Notes: generated by a model not told the origin, from the letters alone. Numbered from the stretch's first letter, positions 11,149 to 19,696 are shown. The stretch is 46,929 nt of DNA from Chrysomallon squamiferum (GCA_012295275.1 CM022670.1:3465335-3512263), one strand, 5' to 3'. Numbers and translations are program-made.

Positions 11149-14100
11149 TATTAATATTATTTGTTTATTTATTTATTTGTTCTTATAATTTCAGTTTTCA
11201 TGGGTTTTAACTTATTATTTTATATATACGTATATGTGTATGTGTGACTATTTTAACAATTAAAATTTTTATGTGTAGATATTCTGAAATGCTGACTTTG
11301 TTTTATTTTTTATTTTTTTATTATTTTTTTTAAAGGTTTATGACGAAATAGCTGCTAAGTTGACTGACTGGGGTAAGTTTTATTTATAAAAATGTAAGTT
11401 TAATAAATCAATCATGAACATGTACTATTCTATACTCATTAAATTTTTAAAATTTTTAAATTATATATGTGAATTAGTAAAATCTATTAAAAGTCTTTCA
11501 GTCCTCAAATGTTTTTTTTTTTTAAAAAGAAGATAATATTGCAAGTATGTATTAACTTTAATTTTAATACACAACATTTATTATTACCTTAGACTTAAAT
11601 ATTAAATCCACTGCATGTGAAAATAAACCTAGCCAAAACCAATCAAAGTGGCACTCAGTTTAAAATTTTAGTTATTTTTATAATTTTGACAGCTTAATTA
11701 CAACACAATTTGTAATAATTTCAGAATAAATATTTTACAATTTTAAAAATTTAATTTTTATGCATCTCATTTTATTTTCAAAACAAATGATTTTAACTGA
11801 TATTCTAAATTTGTCAGTTTGATTCACAAATTTATATTTGTAATACATTTTTCAATTTATGTTTTCAGAGAACCACAGAACAGAGACTCAACACAACGAT
11901 GCTCTCATCATCAAACTGTTTGCTTTCCAGTTTGTCAACAGTTACGCTTCATGCTTCTACATTGCATTTTTCAGAGGGGTAAATAACAAAATTGTTTGTT
12001 AAGATTGTTTTTGATTTTTAATATAAAGAAATAAAAACATTCTATAATGGGGGAATTTAGTTTTTGTACTATATTTATTATTACTGTTATTTTTGTCATT
12101 GTTATTTTATTTATTATCATCATCACCATCATCATCGTCATCATCAATATTACATAATCAAATTACCAAGTAAATATAAAAATTATTATTTCATTAATTG
12201 ATTTAATTTCCTAGAATTGTGTAAAATGATACTTCCTTTCAAAGTTTTTTACATTATTTTATTATGTACAAATAACAGTATTATCCTGAGATAGATGATT
12301 GTTATTACTGATATTTTTATTATTATTGTTGTTATTGTTATTATTATTAAAACTTTTATTATTATTCTTCTATTTAATATTATTATTACTATTATTATTA
12401 TTATTTGTATTTATCAGAAATTTGATCAAAATGGACTGGTGGGTCGTGGTGCAGACTACAGAGACAGCTGTGAGGGAACATGCATGTCACAGCTTTCATT
12501 TCAAGTTCTTATCTTAATGCTTGTGAAACCATTTCCAAAGCTCTTCAAAGACTTTATTATTCCGTAAGTTTGTATGACTTTGTATTTCTCCATTTTTTAT
12601 TTTATAACTCTTAATTTTATATTTAGTTTTATTTTTTTTTTATATTTAGCTGTTATTGATTTTTGTCATTCATACATTTTGTTTATAAAATAATCAAAAT
12701 GTATTTAGAAAGTGGAGCAAGCTTGTTTAATTTTATTTTATTTATATCACTTTTTATTTTATTTTATTTTATTTTGAATTTATATCTTTCTTTCTTTCTT
12801 TCTTTTCTTCTCATTTCTTTTTTATATTTTATTTATTTATTTATTTTTTTGTAATAATTTCCTCTTTTTTTTTCTGTTCAAAATTCTTCAGGCATAATTT
12901 AAACTCTTTTATTATTGTTTTTTTTTCTTGTTCTTTCTTTTAACCTTACATTGTAAACAAAAAGAATAAGTATCAGCATCTGGCAATAAATTATTTTTAA
13001 TTGTTTATCTATCACAGTTATAAACACATCCATTAATATTATTATTATATTTAGAATTAGTAAAAAATTTAAAACAAAAATCCATTAAGTGATTAATAAA
13101 TTATTTTTAATTGTTTATCTATCAGAATTATATACACATTCATTATTATTATCATTATTATCATTATTATTATTATTAGATTTGTTAAAAAACGCTGGCG
13201 TAAACGTCCCAAGTGGTTAAGATGCTGTCAGAAGAATCGAGTTGACCAGGAAGCACAGGAAAGATCAGGCAGATTACCTGATCAACACAAAACATTTCTG
13301 GAGTGCGAGAAAGTTTAATTTTATCACTTTTTATTTTATTTTATTTTATTTTGAATTTATATTTTTTGTTATTTTCTTTCTTCCTTTTCTTCTCATTTCT
13401 TTTTTAAATTTTATTTATTTATCATTATTCCATAAGTTTGTATGACTTTGTATTTCTCCTTATTTTATTTTATTACTTATAATTTTAATTTTTAATTTTT
13501 TTTTTACCTTCATCTTTTAGTGATTTTTATCATATATGCATTTCATATATAAATTACAAAAAATGAATTTAGAATGTGCAGCAAGGATGTTTTGTTTAAT
13601 TTATATCACTTTATATTTTATTTAAAAAAAAAATTTCTTTCTTTATTTATTTATTTTCTTCTGACTTCTTTTTTTATAATTTCTTTATTTATTCATTACT
13701 TTATTTGTAAAGAAATCTATATTGTAAAGAAATATACAATGTAAAGAAATATATATATCAGTATCTACCAATACATTATTTTTAATTGAATATCTATCAC
13801 AATTATATATACATACATTATTCATATAATTATTATTTTATATTTAGAATTAGTACAAAATGTGAAAAAGCCCATGCATTAAGTGGTTAATAAATTATTT
13901 TTAGTTGTTTATCTCTCAGAATTATATACACATTCATTAGTAGTATTATTATCATTATTATCATCATCATCATCATCATTATCATTATTATTATTATTAG
14001 ATTTATTAAAAAATGCTGGCGTAATCGTCCCAAGTGGTTAAGATGCTGTCAGAAGAATCGAGTTGACCAGGAAGCACAGGAAAGATCAGGCAGATTACCT

Positions 14101-15304
14101 GATCAACACAAAACATTTCTGGAGTGCGAGAAAGTTTAATTTTATCACTTTTTATTTTATTTTATTTTATTTTGAATTTATATTTTTTGTTATTTTCTTT
14201 CTTCCTTTTCTTCTCATTTCTTTTTTAAATTTTACTTATTTATTTATTATTGTTATTGTAATAATTCCTCTTCTTTTTTTTTTCTGTTCAAAATTCTTCA
14301 GGTATAATTTAAACTCTTTTGTTATTGTTTTTTTTCTTGTTCTTTCTTTTAACCTTACATTGTAAACACAAAGAAATATGTATCAGCATCTGGCAATAAA
14401 TTATTTTTGAGGACATCATTATTCCATAAGTTTGTATGACTTTGTATTTCTCCTTATTTTATTTTATTACTTATAATTTTAATTTTTAATTTTTTTTTTA
14501 CCTTCATCTTTTAGTGATTTTTATCATATATGCATTTCATATATAAATTACAAAAAATGAATTTAGAATGTGCAGCAAGGATGTTTTGTTTAATTTATAT
14601 CACTTTATATTTTATTTAAAAAAAAAAATTTCTTTCTTTATTTATTTATTTTCTTCTGACTTCTTTTTTTATAATTTCTTTATTTATTCATTACTTTATT
14701 TGTAAAGAAATCTATATTGTAAAGAAATATACAATGTAAAGAAATATATATATCAGTATCTACCAATACATTATTTTTAATTGAATATCTATCACAATTA
14801 TATATACATACATTATTCATATAATTATTATTTTATATTTAGAATTAGTACAAAATGTGAAAAAGCCCATGCATTAAGTGGTTAATAAATTATTTTTAGT
14901 TGTTTATCTCTCAGAATTATATACACATTCATTAGTAGTATTATTATCCTTATTATCATCATCATCATCATCATTATCATTATTATTATTATTAGATTTA
15001 TTAAAAAATGCTGGCGTAATCATCCCAAGTGCTTAAGATGCTGTCAGAAGAAAGCAGAGGAAGGATCACGCAAATTATCTGTTCAACAAAGATTTCTGAA
15101 GTGTGAGAAAGAGAAACTGAGACTAGAAGACGACTTCACGCTTGGAGAATACACAGAGAAAGTTATAATGTACGGCTTTCTCATGGTATGTATTCTTACT
15201 TACATTTTTATTTAATGTATGTACACATCTGTATACAGACACAGACACATGCAGTAATAAATATATGTTTATATGGATGTGTTTATATAATATGTATGTG
15301 TGGA

Positions 15305-15360
<56 letters not shown>

Positions 15361-17048
15361 GATGCACTCACACACACACACACAGAAAGAGAGTGAAGAA
15401 GGCAATATATAAACATTGTATTACTCATTCATATGAATGTACACAAATACAACCATACATGCATAACACACACAGAAATGCATACATGTGCACGCACGCA
15501 CACACACACACAAAGCACAACCCACCCTCCCCCCATACATTTAAATATTAACAAAACTTTCTTTATACCTTTCAGCTGTTTGCAGCTTCCTTCCCATTGG
15601 CTCCTTTTTTAGCATTGATAACAATTCTCATAGACATCAGAGTTGATGCAAACCGAATGTTATGGTGGTACAGAAGACCAGTTGCCTTCATAGCTCAGGA
15701 TATTGGTAAATTGAATTTCTTTTGTAATACATAACAATGCTGAAGTATATTACTGTTGTTGTGTTATTATAATTGCTGTTATTGGTATTTTAGCTCAGGA
15801 TATTAGTAAATTGTATTTCTTTTATAATATATAACAATGCTGAAGTATATTATTGTTGTTGTTATTACTGTTGTTCATGTTATTATTATTGCTGTTATTG
15901 GTATTTAAGTTTTTGTTAGTTTGAAATTATTGTTATTGATATATTATTATTATTATTATTATTATTACTATTACTACCCATAATATTATTATTACAGTTA
16001 CTATTATTATTATTTTTCTTATTACTATTATTATTGTTATTATTATTATTATTATTAAATTTGAAATATACTTATTGACACCACCTTTTTCTTTCAGGAA
16101 TGTGGTATAACATTTTGTCGTTTGTTAATTTTGCTGGAGTTTTATCAAATGCTTTTCTGATTGCATTCACTTCATCTTGGGGACAGAAATTTTCTCTGGA
16201 GCAGAAACTTTGGATTGTTATTGGTTTTGAAGTTAGTGTTTTTCATCATCATTCTTGCTTTTGTCCTTTTCATTTCATTAGTTTGACATCAAATAGTTGA
16301 TGTTTTCTTTCATTGAGTTTCATCATTTCATCTATATCGGTGTCATTATCATTATCAAATTTTTTACTTATTTTTATTATAACAAAATTTACAAAATTAT
16401 GTATGCAATTTCGATTTGTCATAGAAATTTACTTACTTTAGTTCTTACTTTTTTTGATTCTGACTGTCTTAAGAATTTGAAAATTAAAACTAGATTTCAT
16501 TTTATATTTATGAAAAATATGAATATATGTATGATATTAATTCTTCTGTGTCTGTCTGTCTCTCTGTCTTTGTCTCTGTTTTCTTTCTCTCTCTTTCCCT
16601 CTTTTATTTGAACTCTTCCTTCGTTTATCCATCACTCTTTCTCTGTTCCCTCTAACTAAACCAGTCAAAGTTAGTATTTCAGTAAAATCTGCTGTTTATA
16701 TTAAAAAAAAAAGAAAAAAGTAAAAATAAAAATCATGAAAGAAATTCAGTTCTGAATGTAGATGAATGTAATGACATATTATCTGTTTTCAGCATATAGT
16801 ATTTGTACTTAAGTTTATCCTTGCTTACATGATCCCAGATGTTCCTTCTAAAGTGCGTCTAGCAATCAGACAAGTGAGTTTTTCTAAAAAAATTTGTTTC
16901 ACTTTATAAAATATATAGAAAATTTAAACATTAATAATTAAAACAGATTAGATAGAGATTTTAATTGTTATATAAATGTGACTTTTATCACATTGAATCT
17001 TTTACTTTTAAGATATATTTAATAATAATAATAAGAAGAAGAAGAAGC

Positions 17049-17081
<33 letters not shown>

Positions 17082-18766
17082 AATAATAATATCAACAACA
17101 AAAAAGATATGCATTTTAAAAAATAAAATATGCATAAACACTTTGTTGGACAAGACAAACTTCTGTAACACTATAATATTTTTAATTTCATATTTTTATT
17201 CATTATACCACTTTGATATAATAACTTCATCAAATATCATTTTTACTTTCTTTTTATTAATTTTAATAAAAAAGAGTATTCACAGGAAATGTTTCAATTA
17301 ACCATTTTTATATATTTCTTAAATGGCTTTATATTTAATGATGGGTTTAGTATGAATACTGAGTGTTGTCATTTGATAAAAATTGTTCTTAAAATGTTGT
17401 TTTTTCTTTAACTTAAATATATATGTGTATATATATATCTTTGACAGAAAAAATATAAAGGTGCTCAGTTGCTGGATAAAAGGAAGAAAAATGAATCAGT
17501 GGACTACAGAAATCTCTACCAACCAGATGATATGTAAGGGACTCTTCCCATTACAGATCTTTTTGTTTTTGTAGTATAGATGAAATATTTTCATTAAATG
17601 TTGATAAATAGAAAGACACCATTCCAGCACTGATTACAATCAGAAATAACTGGGGATGGGTTAAAATGGTTTGGTTCTGTTTGTTCTCTACCTGAGGCAG
17701 TTTAAAAAAAATATATATAATATTATTTTGTTCTGTCTGTCTGTCTGTCTTTCTCTCTCTAACATTAAATTCTATACACATAATATCACAGCTACAGAAA
17801 ATGGTAGTGCGCTGTTATTTTTTAACTTTTCTCTTTTTTTGTTATACTTTGTCCGTAATGAAGACATATGAACATATGAACAAAAAACCCACAAACACTC
17901 AAAAAAACAACAAACACCAAAAACCCAAGGAAAAACAAAAAGAAATACAAATAAATAAAATATATGTATAGGAAATATACAGACAATATTTTGTTTTGTA
18001 TTTAATTTTGTATTATCAAATATGTAACTAATCTTCTAACAGTGCAGACCCACAACAGCTGTGCTTGAACTTTCAGAGTATGTAAATATAGCACATATTG
18101 ACTGATTTGTCTATCTGGTGTAATGATCTTGTGCACAAGATTATCTCAGAATTTGATAATTCTTTACCAGTGAAATCACTAATTTTTATCAGTCTAAAAT
18201 ATTATAAACCTATAAAAAATAATATAAAATATTTTATCTTCCAAATAAGACATTTTATTTCCCTCATTAGACATAACACAACCTACCATTAATAATATAA
18301 GGCACTGTATATAAGATATCAGTTAAGATAAAATAAATATTTATTCATAATTTTTGTTTTCATTCTTATATCTATCTTTCTTTCTTCTTTCTTTCAGCAA
18401 TTTTTTTTTTCTTAACTGTATTAAATTTACAATTAACTTTCCATAAATTCTATTAAATTTACAATAATTATATCCATTAATTTATATAATTCTATTTTCA
18501 GTTCAAAATTAGCCTCTGAACTTGTCAAAGAAGAAGCTGAGAAGGAGGATAACCAACAACAACAACAACCTCAACAGCAACAGCATGTAGCAGAAAAACC
18601 TGGGTTAGAAACAACAACTTCCTCTAGTTATTCGGATAGTGCTGTCTCTAAAGTATCGCTTCTTGCTAACTCTGCTGCCCATAGTGTCCCTAGTTTTTCT
18701 TCCTCTTGTTTAATTCAGAAAACAGAAATTATAAATAGTAAACAAATGTCCTTAGAAGTGTATTAA
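3182..18766 (+). CDS. Anoctamin (TMEM16-family) membrane protein, 19 coding exons; span given to the first of three possible last exons
   Basis: Anoctamins are dimeric ten-helix membrane proteins acting as Ca2+-activated chloride channels and/or phospholipid scramblases. I assembled the exons by splice consensus and phase: 3182-3397, 4058-4160, 4663-4763, 5360-5543, 7812-8131, 8590-8649, 8989-9083, 9403-9524, 9863-9952, 10640-10795, 11336-11372, 11869-11978, 12418-12563, 14996-15185, 15576-15705, 16098-16231, 16793-16873, 17448-17533, then 18502-18766. The product is about 874 residues, normal for the family. The N-terminal 200 residues match the anoctamin dimerisation domain. Family landmarks follow: FGEKIALYF before TM1, IFLEIWKRKNATLAYEWD after TM2, FQFVNSYASCFYIAFF in TM5, EYTE in TM7, ASFPLAP and DIRVD in TM8, RRPVA..AQDIG before TM9, and MIPDVP at the end of TM10. 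The sequence looks closest to the ANO3/4/7-type branch, but this is from memory. One extra base in exon 5 breaks the frame: either an assembly error or a disabled allele. Confidence 0.9.
3398..4057 (+). other. Intron 1
   Basis: T-rich tetranucleotide runs (TTTA)n near 3458-3565 and short (ATT/ATC)n near 3710-3755. No other feature seen. Confidence 0.8.
4058..4160 (+). CDS. Anoctamin exon 2 (residues 73-106, contains a KEVEL repeat)
   Basis: Acceptor ttttcag at 4051-4057; donor GAAT|gtaatt at 4161, phase 1. It encodes a charged linker in which a 15-bp unit is tandemly repeated, giving ELKEVELKEVELKG. The repeat is in multiples of three, so length changes would stay in frame. Confidence 0.85.
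4663..4763 (+). CDS. Anoctamin exon 3 (residues 107-140)
   Basis: Acceptor tttttcag at 4655-4662 and a strong donor CTT|gtgagt at 4764, phase 0. It continues the dimerisation domain, ending in a FFRPATRSFL segment that matches the conserved stretch before the R-x-x-x-x-x-x-I-L strand in other anoctamins. Confidence 0.87.
5306..5359 (+). repeat. Acceptor-proximal intron segment shared with intron 5
   Basis: The stretch begins GCTAATAATATAATTTGTGT and ends in the exon 4 acceptor. Nearly the same sequence at 8531-8589 ends in the exon 6 acceptor. It includes a branch-site-like CTAAT. Confidence 0.75.
5360..5543 (+). CDS. Anoctamin exon 4 (residues 141-201, acidic/basic linker)
   Basis: Acceptor gacttcag at 5352-5359; strong donor AAG|gtgagt at 5544, phase 1. 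It encodes TYHILINLDIRTEEE, an acidic run with four Asp, a WEKCFHPCF segment and a lysine-rich end. A six-A run sits just before the donor, so an indel here is the alternative explanation for the frame problem in exon 5. Confidence 0.86.
5544..7811 (+). repeat. Intron 4 with imperfect 0.4-0.5 kb tandem repeats
   Basis: Blocks recur in the same order: an AAAATCATT...TTTTAATTTTAATTT block (about 5711, 6243, shorter at 6614), a TTCATTATTTATTTCCT block (5850, 6425), and an AAGAACATT...TTTACAAAAATTACA block (5938, 6345, 6550). Long A- and T-runs and (TAA)n at 5999-6020 and (TTA)n at 7641-7670 are also present. No gene is seen. Confidence 0.65.
7812..8131 (+). CDS. Anoctamin exon 5 (end of dimerisation domain and TM1), carrying a one-base frame break
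   Basis: Acceptor atatctag at 7804-7811; donor AAAG|gtgtgt at 8132, phase 2. From the acceptor the first frame reads GLLYLLMKNIYT; after 7848 the frame shifted by one reads LLVLHENSV, then FFKFQPLWKIRNYFGEKIALYF and TM1 (ASSLWIPALFGLIIFIYGLV). Ignoring one G at 7847-7848 gives a gap-free match in spacing to the family pattern G-I-x2-LL-x4-Y-x5-LH-[DE]. Without that, the first frame stops at 7866-7868. A second acceptor at 7846-7847 would open the right frame but needs a phase-0 donor, while exon 4 ends in phase 1. Confidence 0.83.
8275..8589 (+). repeat. Intron 5 tail, four imperfect copies of an acceptor-like unit
   Basis: Units starting near 8275, 8350, 8447 and 8531 each follow a TTTTATAG/TTAATAG sequence and continue GC(T/A)(G/A)ATAATATAATTTGTNTT. 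The last one ends in the true exon 6 acceptor. Each upstream copy carries its own AG after a T-rich stretch and so is a potential decoy acceptor. Confidence 0.75.
8590..8649 (+). CDS. Anoctamin exon 6 (first extracellular loop, cysteine-free)
   Basis: Acceptor actttcag at 8582-8589; donor GATGA|gtaaga at 8650, phase 2. It encodes about 20 residues (VEESKEMTHPTLNNATLVDE). In most ANO1-7 proteins this loop is rich in cysteine (C-P-x-C-D type motifs); here it has none. Confidence 0.82.
8903..8953. repeat. (CT)n microsatellite, 51 bp, upstream of exon 7
   Basis: Uninterrupted CT dinucleotides ending ten bases before one acceptor-like AG (8963) and about 35 before the frame-compatible acceptor (8988). 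It acts as the pyrimidine tract for this intron. Confidence 0.95.
8989..9083 (+). CDS. Anoctamin exon 7 (loop and start of TM2)
   Basis: Chosen acceptor tgtttag at 8982-8988, because only it keeps phase with exon 6; donor TGGG|gtgaga at 9084, phase 1. It encodes VKAAVQNLLSIIKQSFDND then ITPFFALVMCLW, matching the family pattern L-F-D-N-x-x-T-x-F-F-A before TM2. A stronger-looking acceptor (gcatgcag, ending 8963) lies 25 bp upstream, behind a 51-bp CT tract, but would give an immediate TGA. Confidence 0.83.
9403..9524 (+). CDS. Anoctamin exon 8 (end of TM2 and first cytoplasmic loop)
   Basis: Acceptor tctttcag at 9395-9402; donor AAA|gtaaat at 9525, phase 0. It encodes TIFLEIWKRKNATLAYEWD, a signature of the family (F-L-E-x-W-K-R-x-x-A-x-L-x-Y-x-W-D), followed by a short charged stretch ending RPQYFGTKVKK. 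Confidence 0.92.
9525..9862 (+). other. Intron 8
   Basis: (TA)n at 9596-9611, (GT)n at about 9675-9699 and a following TATA/TG-rich patch; no other feature. Confidence 0.8.
9863..9952 (+). CDS. Anoctamin exon 9 (loop and start of TM3)
   Basis: Acceptor tcctgtag at 9855-9862; strong donor TTG|gtgagt at 9953, phase 0. The product DPVTKEKNWYYPFKRQFLKF matches the family N-P-V-T-x-x-x-x-x-Y-x-P segment preceding TM3. The first residues of TM3 follow. Confidence 0.9.
9953..10639 (+). repeat. Intron 9, with four imperfect tandem copies before exon 10
   Basis: The motif CTCAAAGCAC or a close variant recurs at 10297, 10383, 10486 and 10578 (spacing 86-103 bp). Each is followed by a TATTTTCA-type stretch and ACTATTTGTATTT. 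The last unit ends in the exon 10 acceptor TATTTTCAG|ATATG; an upstream unit contains the near-identical TATTTTCAGATATA at about 10422-10435. Confidence 0.72.
10640..10795 (+). CDS. Anoctamin exon 10 (TM3 and TM4)
   Basis: Acceptor tattttcag at 10631-10639; donor AAG|gtagtt at 10796, phase 0. It encodes the rest of TM3 (ICLVLVSVLGVIIYRV) and TM4 (VVSSLLNAISILLLGK), the latter matching S-x-x-N-x-x-x-I-x-x-L-x-x-x-Y in relatives. Confidence 0.92.
10796..11868 (+). other. Introns 10 and 11
   Basis: Intron 10 contains a (TTA)n tract of about 55 bp at 11097-11150 and T-runs before the acceptor. Intron 11 is plain AT-rich sequence. Apart from the 37-bp exon 11 between them nothing else was seen. 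Confidence 0.8.
11336..11372 (+). CDS. Anoctamin exon 11 (short exon, TM4-TM5 linker)
   Basis: A 37-bp exon. Acceptor ttttaaag at 11328-11335 behind a long T-rich tract; strong donor TGGG|gtaagt at 11373, phase 1. It encodes VYDEIAAKLTDW, which joins the TM4 Lys to the ENHRT of exon 12; the K-V-Y-x-x-x-A-x-x-L-T-x-W-E-x-H-R-T pattern is conserved in the family. Confidence 0.92.
11869..11978 (+). CDS. Anoctamin exon 12 (TM5)
   Basis: Acceptor tgttttcag at 11860-11868; donor GGG|gtaaat at 11979, phase 0. It encodes ENHRTETQHNDALIIKLFAF then QFVNSYASCFYIAFFRG, one of the most conserved blocks of anoctamins. Confidence 0.94.
11979..12417 (+). other. Intron 12
   Basis: (TCA)n near 12114-12147 and TTA/TTG-rich microsatellite near 12310-12410 running up to the acceptor; the open frames here are simple-sequence artefacts. 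Confidence 0.8.
12418..12563 (+). CDS. Anoctamin exon 13 (TM5-TM6 loop and TM6)
   Basis: Acceptor ttatcag at 12411-12417; strong donor ATTCC|gtaagt at 12564, phase 2. It encodes a loop with two close cysteines (SCEGTC), matching the C-x(n)-G-x-C pair before TM6, then SFQVLILMLVKPFPKLFKDF. The TM6 Ca2+ ligands of mammalian TMEM16A (Asn and Glu) are not clearly present here: the nearest positions are Lys and Asp. Confidence 0.92.
13180..13318 (+). pseudogene. Truncated duplicate of anoctamin exon 14 (copy A)
   Basis: It has an acceptor (tattattag, 13171-13179) and a frame compatible with exon 13. It reads FVKKRWRKRPKWLRCCQK, RVDQEAQERSGR, and PDQHKTFLECEKV, then TAA at 13316-13318. The 3' half of the true exon (EYTE motif and start of TM7) is replaced by T-rich intron sequence, and no good donor exists. 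If spliced in, the protein would end after TM6. Confidence 0.85.
14001..14139 (+). pseudogene. Truncated duplicate of anoctamin exon 14 (copy B, hybrid)
   Basis: Same truncated structure and same TAA (14137-14139) as the copy 821 bp upstream. Its first 25 bases (FIKKCWRN) match the complete exon at 14996, while everything from CGTCCCAAG onward matches copy A. It therefore looks like the product of an unequal exchange inside the exon. Confidence 0.85.
14996..15185 (+). CDS. Anoctamin exon 14, complete copy (TM6-TM7 linker and start of TM7)
   Basis: Acceptor attattag at 14988-14995; strong donor ATG|gtatgt at 15186, phase 0. It encodes a basic, cysteine-containing linker (FIKKCWRNHPKCLRCCQKK), then a charged helix and EYTEKVIMYGFLM. 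The two Glu of EYTE correspond to the paired TM7 Ca2+-binding glutamates of TMEM16A (by motif alignment from memory). Confidence 0.92.
15186..15575 (+). repeat. Intron 14, compound (TA)n(CA)n microsatellite
   Basis: Alternating purine-pyrimidine tract at about 15308-15382, with more CA-rich sequence to 15512. Open frames on both strands here are microsatellite artefacts. Confidence 0.9.
15576..15705 (+). CDS. Anoctamin exon 15 (TM7-TM8)
   Basis: Acceptor cctttcag at 15568-15575; donor ATTG|gtaaat at 15706, phase 1. It encodes LFAASFPLAPFLALITILID, then IRVDANRMLWWYRRPVAFIA and QDI. ASFPLAP and R-R-P-V-A-x-x-A-Q-D-I-G are near-invariant in the family. The TM8 E-I-R-L-D Ca2+ motif appears here as DIRVD: one Glu is replaced by Asp. 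Confidence 0.95.
15691..15870 (+). repeat. 100-bp tandem duplication of the exon 15 end and donor
   Basis: TAGCTCAGGATATTGGTAAA at 15691 recurs exactly 100 bp later as TAGCTCAGGATATTAGTAAA, and the following 60 bp also match. The second copy keeps a GT donor but with A instead of G before it. Using it would add an in-frame stop. Confidence 0.85.
15871..16097 (+). repeat. (ATT)n-rich end of intron 15
   Basis: ATT/ACT trinucleotide runs at about 15943-16060 immediately before exon 16. Confidence 0.9.
16098..16231 (+). CDS. Anoctamin exon 16 (TM9; shortened TM9-TM10 loop)
   Basis: Acceptor tctttcag at 16090-16097; donor GAA|gttagt at 16232, phase 0. It encodes GMWYNILSFVNFAGVLSNAF and LIAFTSSW, then GQKFSLEQKLWIVIGFE. 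In most ANO1-7 proteins some 50-70 residues including a C-R-Y-R-D motif lie between the TM9 end and the E-H of TM10; here the two are joined within one exon by about a dozen residues. Confidence 0.93.
16232..17447 (+). other. Introns 16 and 17
   Basis: Intron 16 has a CT-rich patch (16548-16610). Intron 17 has a compound (AAG)n(CAA)n(TAA)n tract at 17025-17090. No gene was seen apart from exon 17. Confidence 0.8.
16793..16873 (+). CDS. Anoctamin exon 17 (TM10)
   Basis: Acceptor tgttttcag at 16784-16792; strong donor CAA|gtgagt at 16874, phase 0. It encodes HIVFVLKFILAYMIPDVPSK, completing the E-H-[IV]-V-F-x-x-K-F-x-x-A-x-x-I-P-D-V-P signature, then VRLAIRQ at the start of the cytoplasmic tail. 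Confidence 0.95.
17448..17533 (+). CDS. Anoctamin exon 18 (cytoplasmic tail, last constant exon)
   Basis: Acceptor tttgacag at 17440-17447; donor GATGATAT|gtaagg at 17534, phase 2. It encodes a lysine-rich tail (KKYKGAQLLDKRKKNES) ending NLYQPDD. Exon 19 candidates must supply one base to finish the next codon; three downstream exons do. Confidence 0.88.
17534..18501 (+). other. Intron 18
   Basis: Contains the first copy of the duplicated unit (from about 17690), with a CTGT/CTCT patch at 17732-17760 and A-rich runs at 17880-17960. Short open frames on either strand have no support. Confidence 0.75.
18502..18766 (+). CDS. Anoctamin terminal exon 19a (polyQ/Ser-rich tail)
   Basis: Acceptor ctattttcag at 18492-18501; phase matches exon 18. 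It encodes SKLASELVKEEAEKEDN, an interrupted glutamine tract built from CAA/CAG codons, VAEKPGLETTTSS and a Ser-rich region with SAAHSVPSFSSS, ending LEV-Y and TAA (18764-18766). The tail is low-complexity, cytoplasmic and without a recognised domain. Confidence 0.8.
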
Positions 18767-19696
18767 TTTGGACCGGTTAAATAGAGTTTTGTTCTTTACT
18801 TCTATTTTTTTATTTTATATTCTAAATATATATTAAGCCTAGGCCCAGAAAAAACTGTAAAATCCAGAAATCAGGTTGCTAATCTTGGTGGATAAATGGT
18901 TAAACTGTTCTCTACCTGAGGCAGCTTAAAAAAAAAAAATATATATAATATTATTTTTTTCTCTCTGTCTCTCTCTGACATTAAATTTTTTACATGTTAT
19001 ATCACAGCTACAGAAAATGGTAGTGCACTGATATTTTTTTACTTTTTGCCCCACAACTCAAACCCTCTGGAAAAAAAAAAAAATTCAAACCAGAAAAAAT
19101 AAAGAAAAAAGAACAACCAAAAAGAAAAAACAAAAACAAATAAAACATAAAGTGTACAGACTATATTCAAATTATTTTACTGTATTTATTTTTTTATCAT
19201 CAAGATACAATTTTAACAAATTTTCTAATAGTGCTGACCCACAACATTTGTGCTTGAACTTTCAGAGTATGTATATATAACAGAGATTGATTGCTTTTTC
19301 AGGATTATCTCAAGTTTATCTCAAAATTTAATAATTCTTTACTAGTGAAATCACTAATTTTTATCGGTCTGAAATACTATAAACCTATAAGAAATAATAT
19401 AAAATATTTTATCTTCCAAATAAGTCATTTTTTTTTCCCCCATTTGACATAACACAACCTACCATAGGTATTATAAGACTGTACATAAGGTATTTTAGTT
19501 AAGTTAAAATCAATTTTTCTTCATTCTTTACTTTATTTTCATTCTCATAGATTTCTTTCTTGCATTCTTTCTTAATTTCATTTTTTCTTCTTTGCTTTCT
19601 TTTTTCCTAACTGCATCACGTTTACAATTAACTTTCCTTAAATTCTATTAAATTTACAATAATTATATCCATTAATTTATATAATTCTATTTTCAG

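Larger units (their letters stand above)
12556..15185 (+). repeat. Three-unit tandem duplication covering the exon 13 end, intron 13 and exon 14
   Basis: Each unit starts with a copy of the exon 13 end plus donor region (ATTATTCC[G/A]TAAGTTTG) at 12556, 13424 and 14418 and ends with an exon 14 copy at 13180, 14001 and 14996. The downstream two copies of the donor read CCATAAG instead of CCGTAAG, so the GT is lost. Intron sequence at 13432-13990 and 14426-14985 is almost identical, so that step is recent. The middle unit carries about 170 bp more, matching 12850-12985 of the first. Confidence 0.88.

Noticed and set aside
13242-13445. Open frames beginning MTRKHRKDQADYL (also at 14063)
   Set aside because: Out-of-frame reading of the truncated exon 14 copies continuing into T-rich intron.
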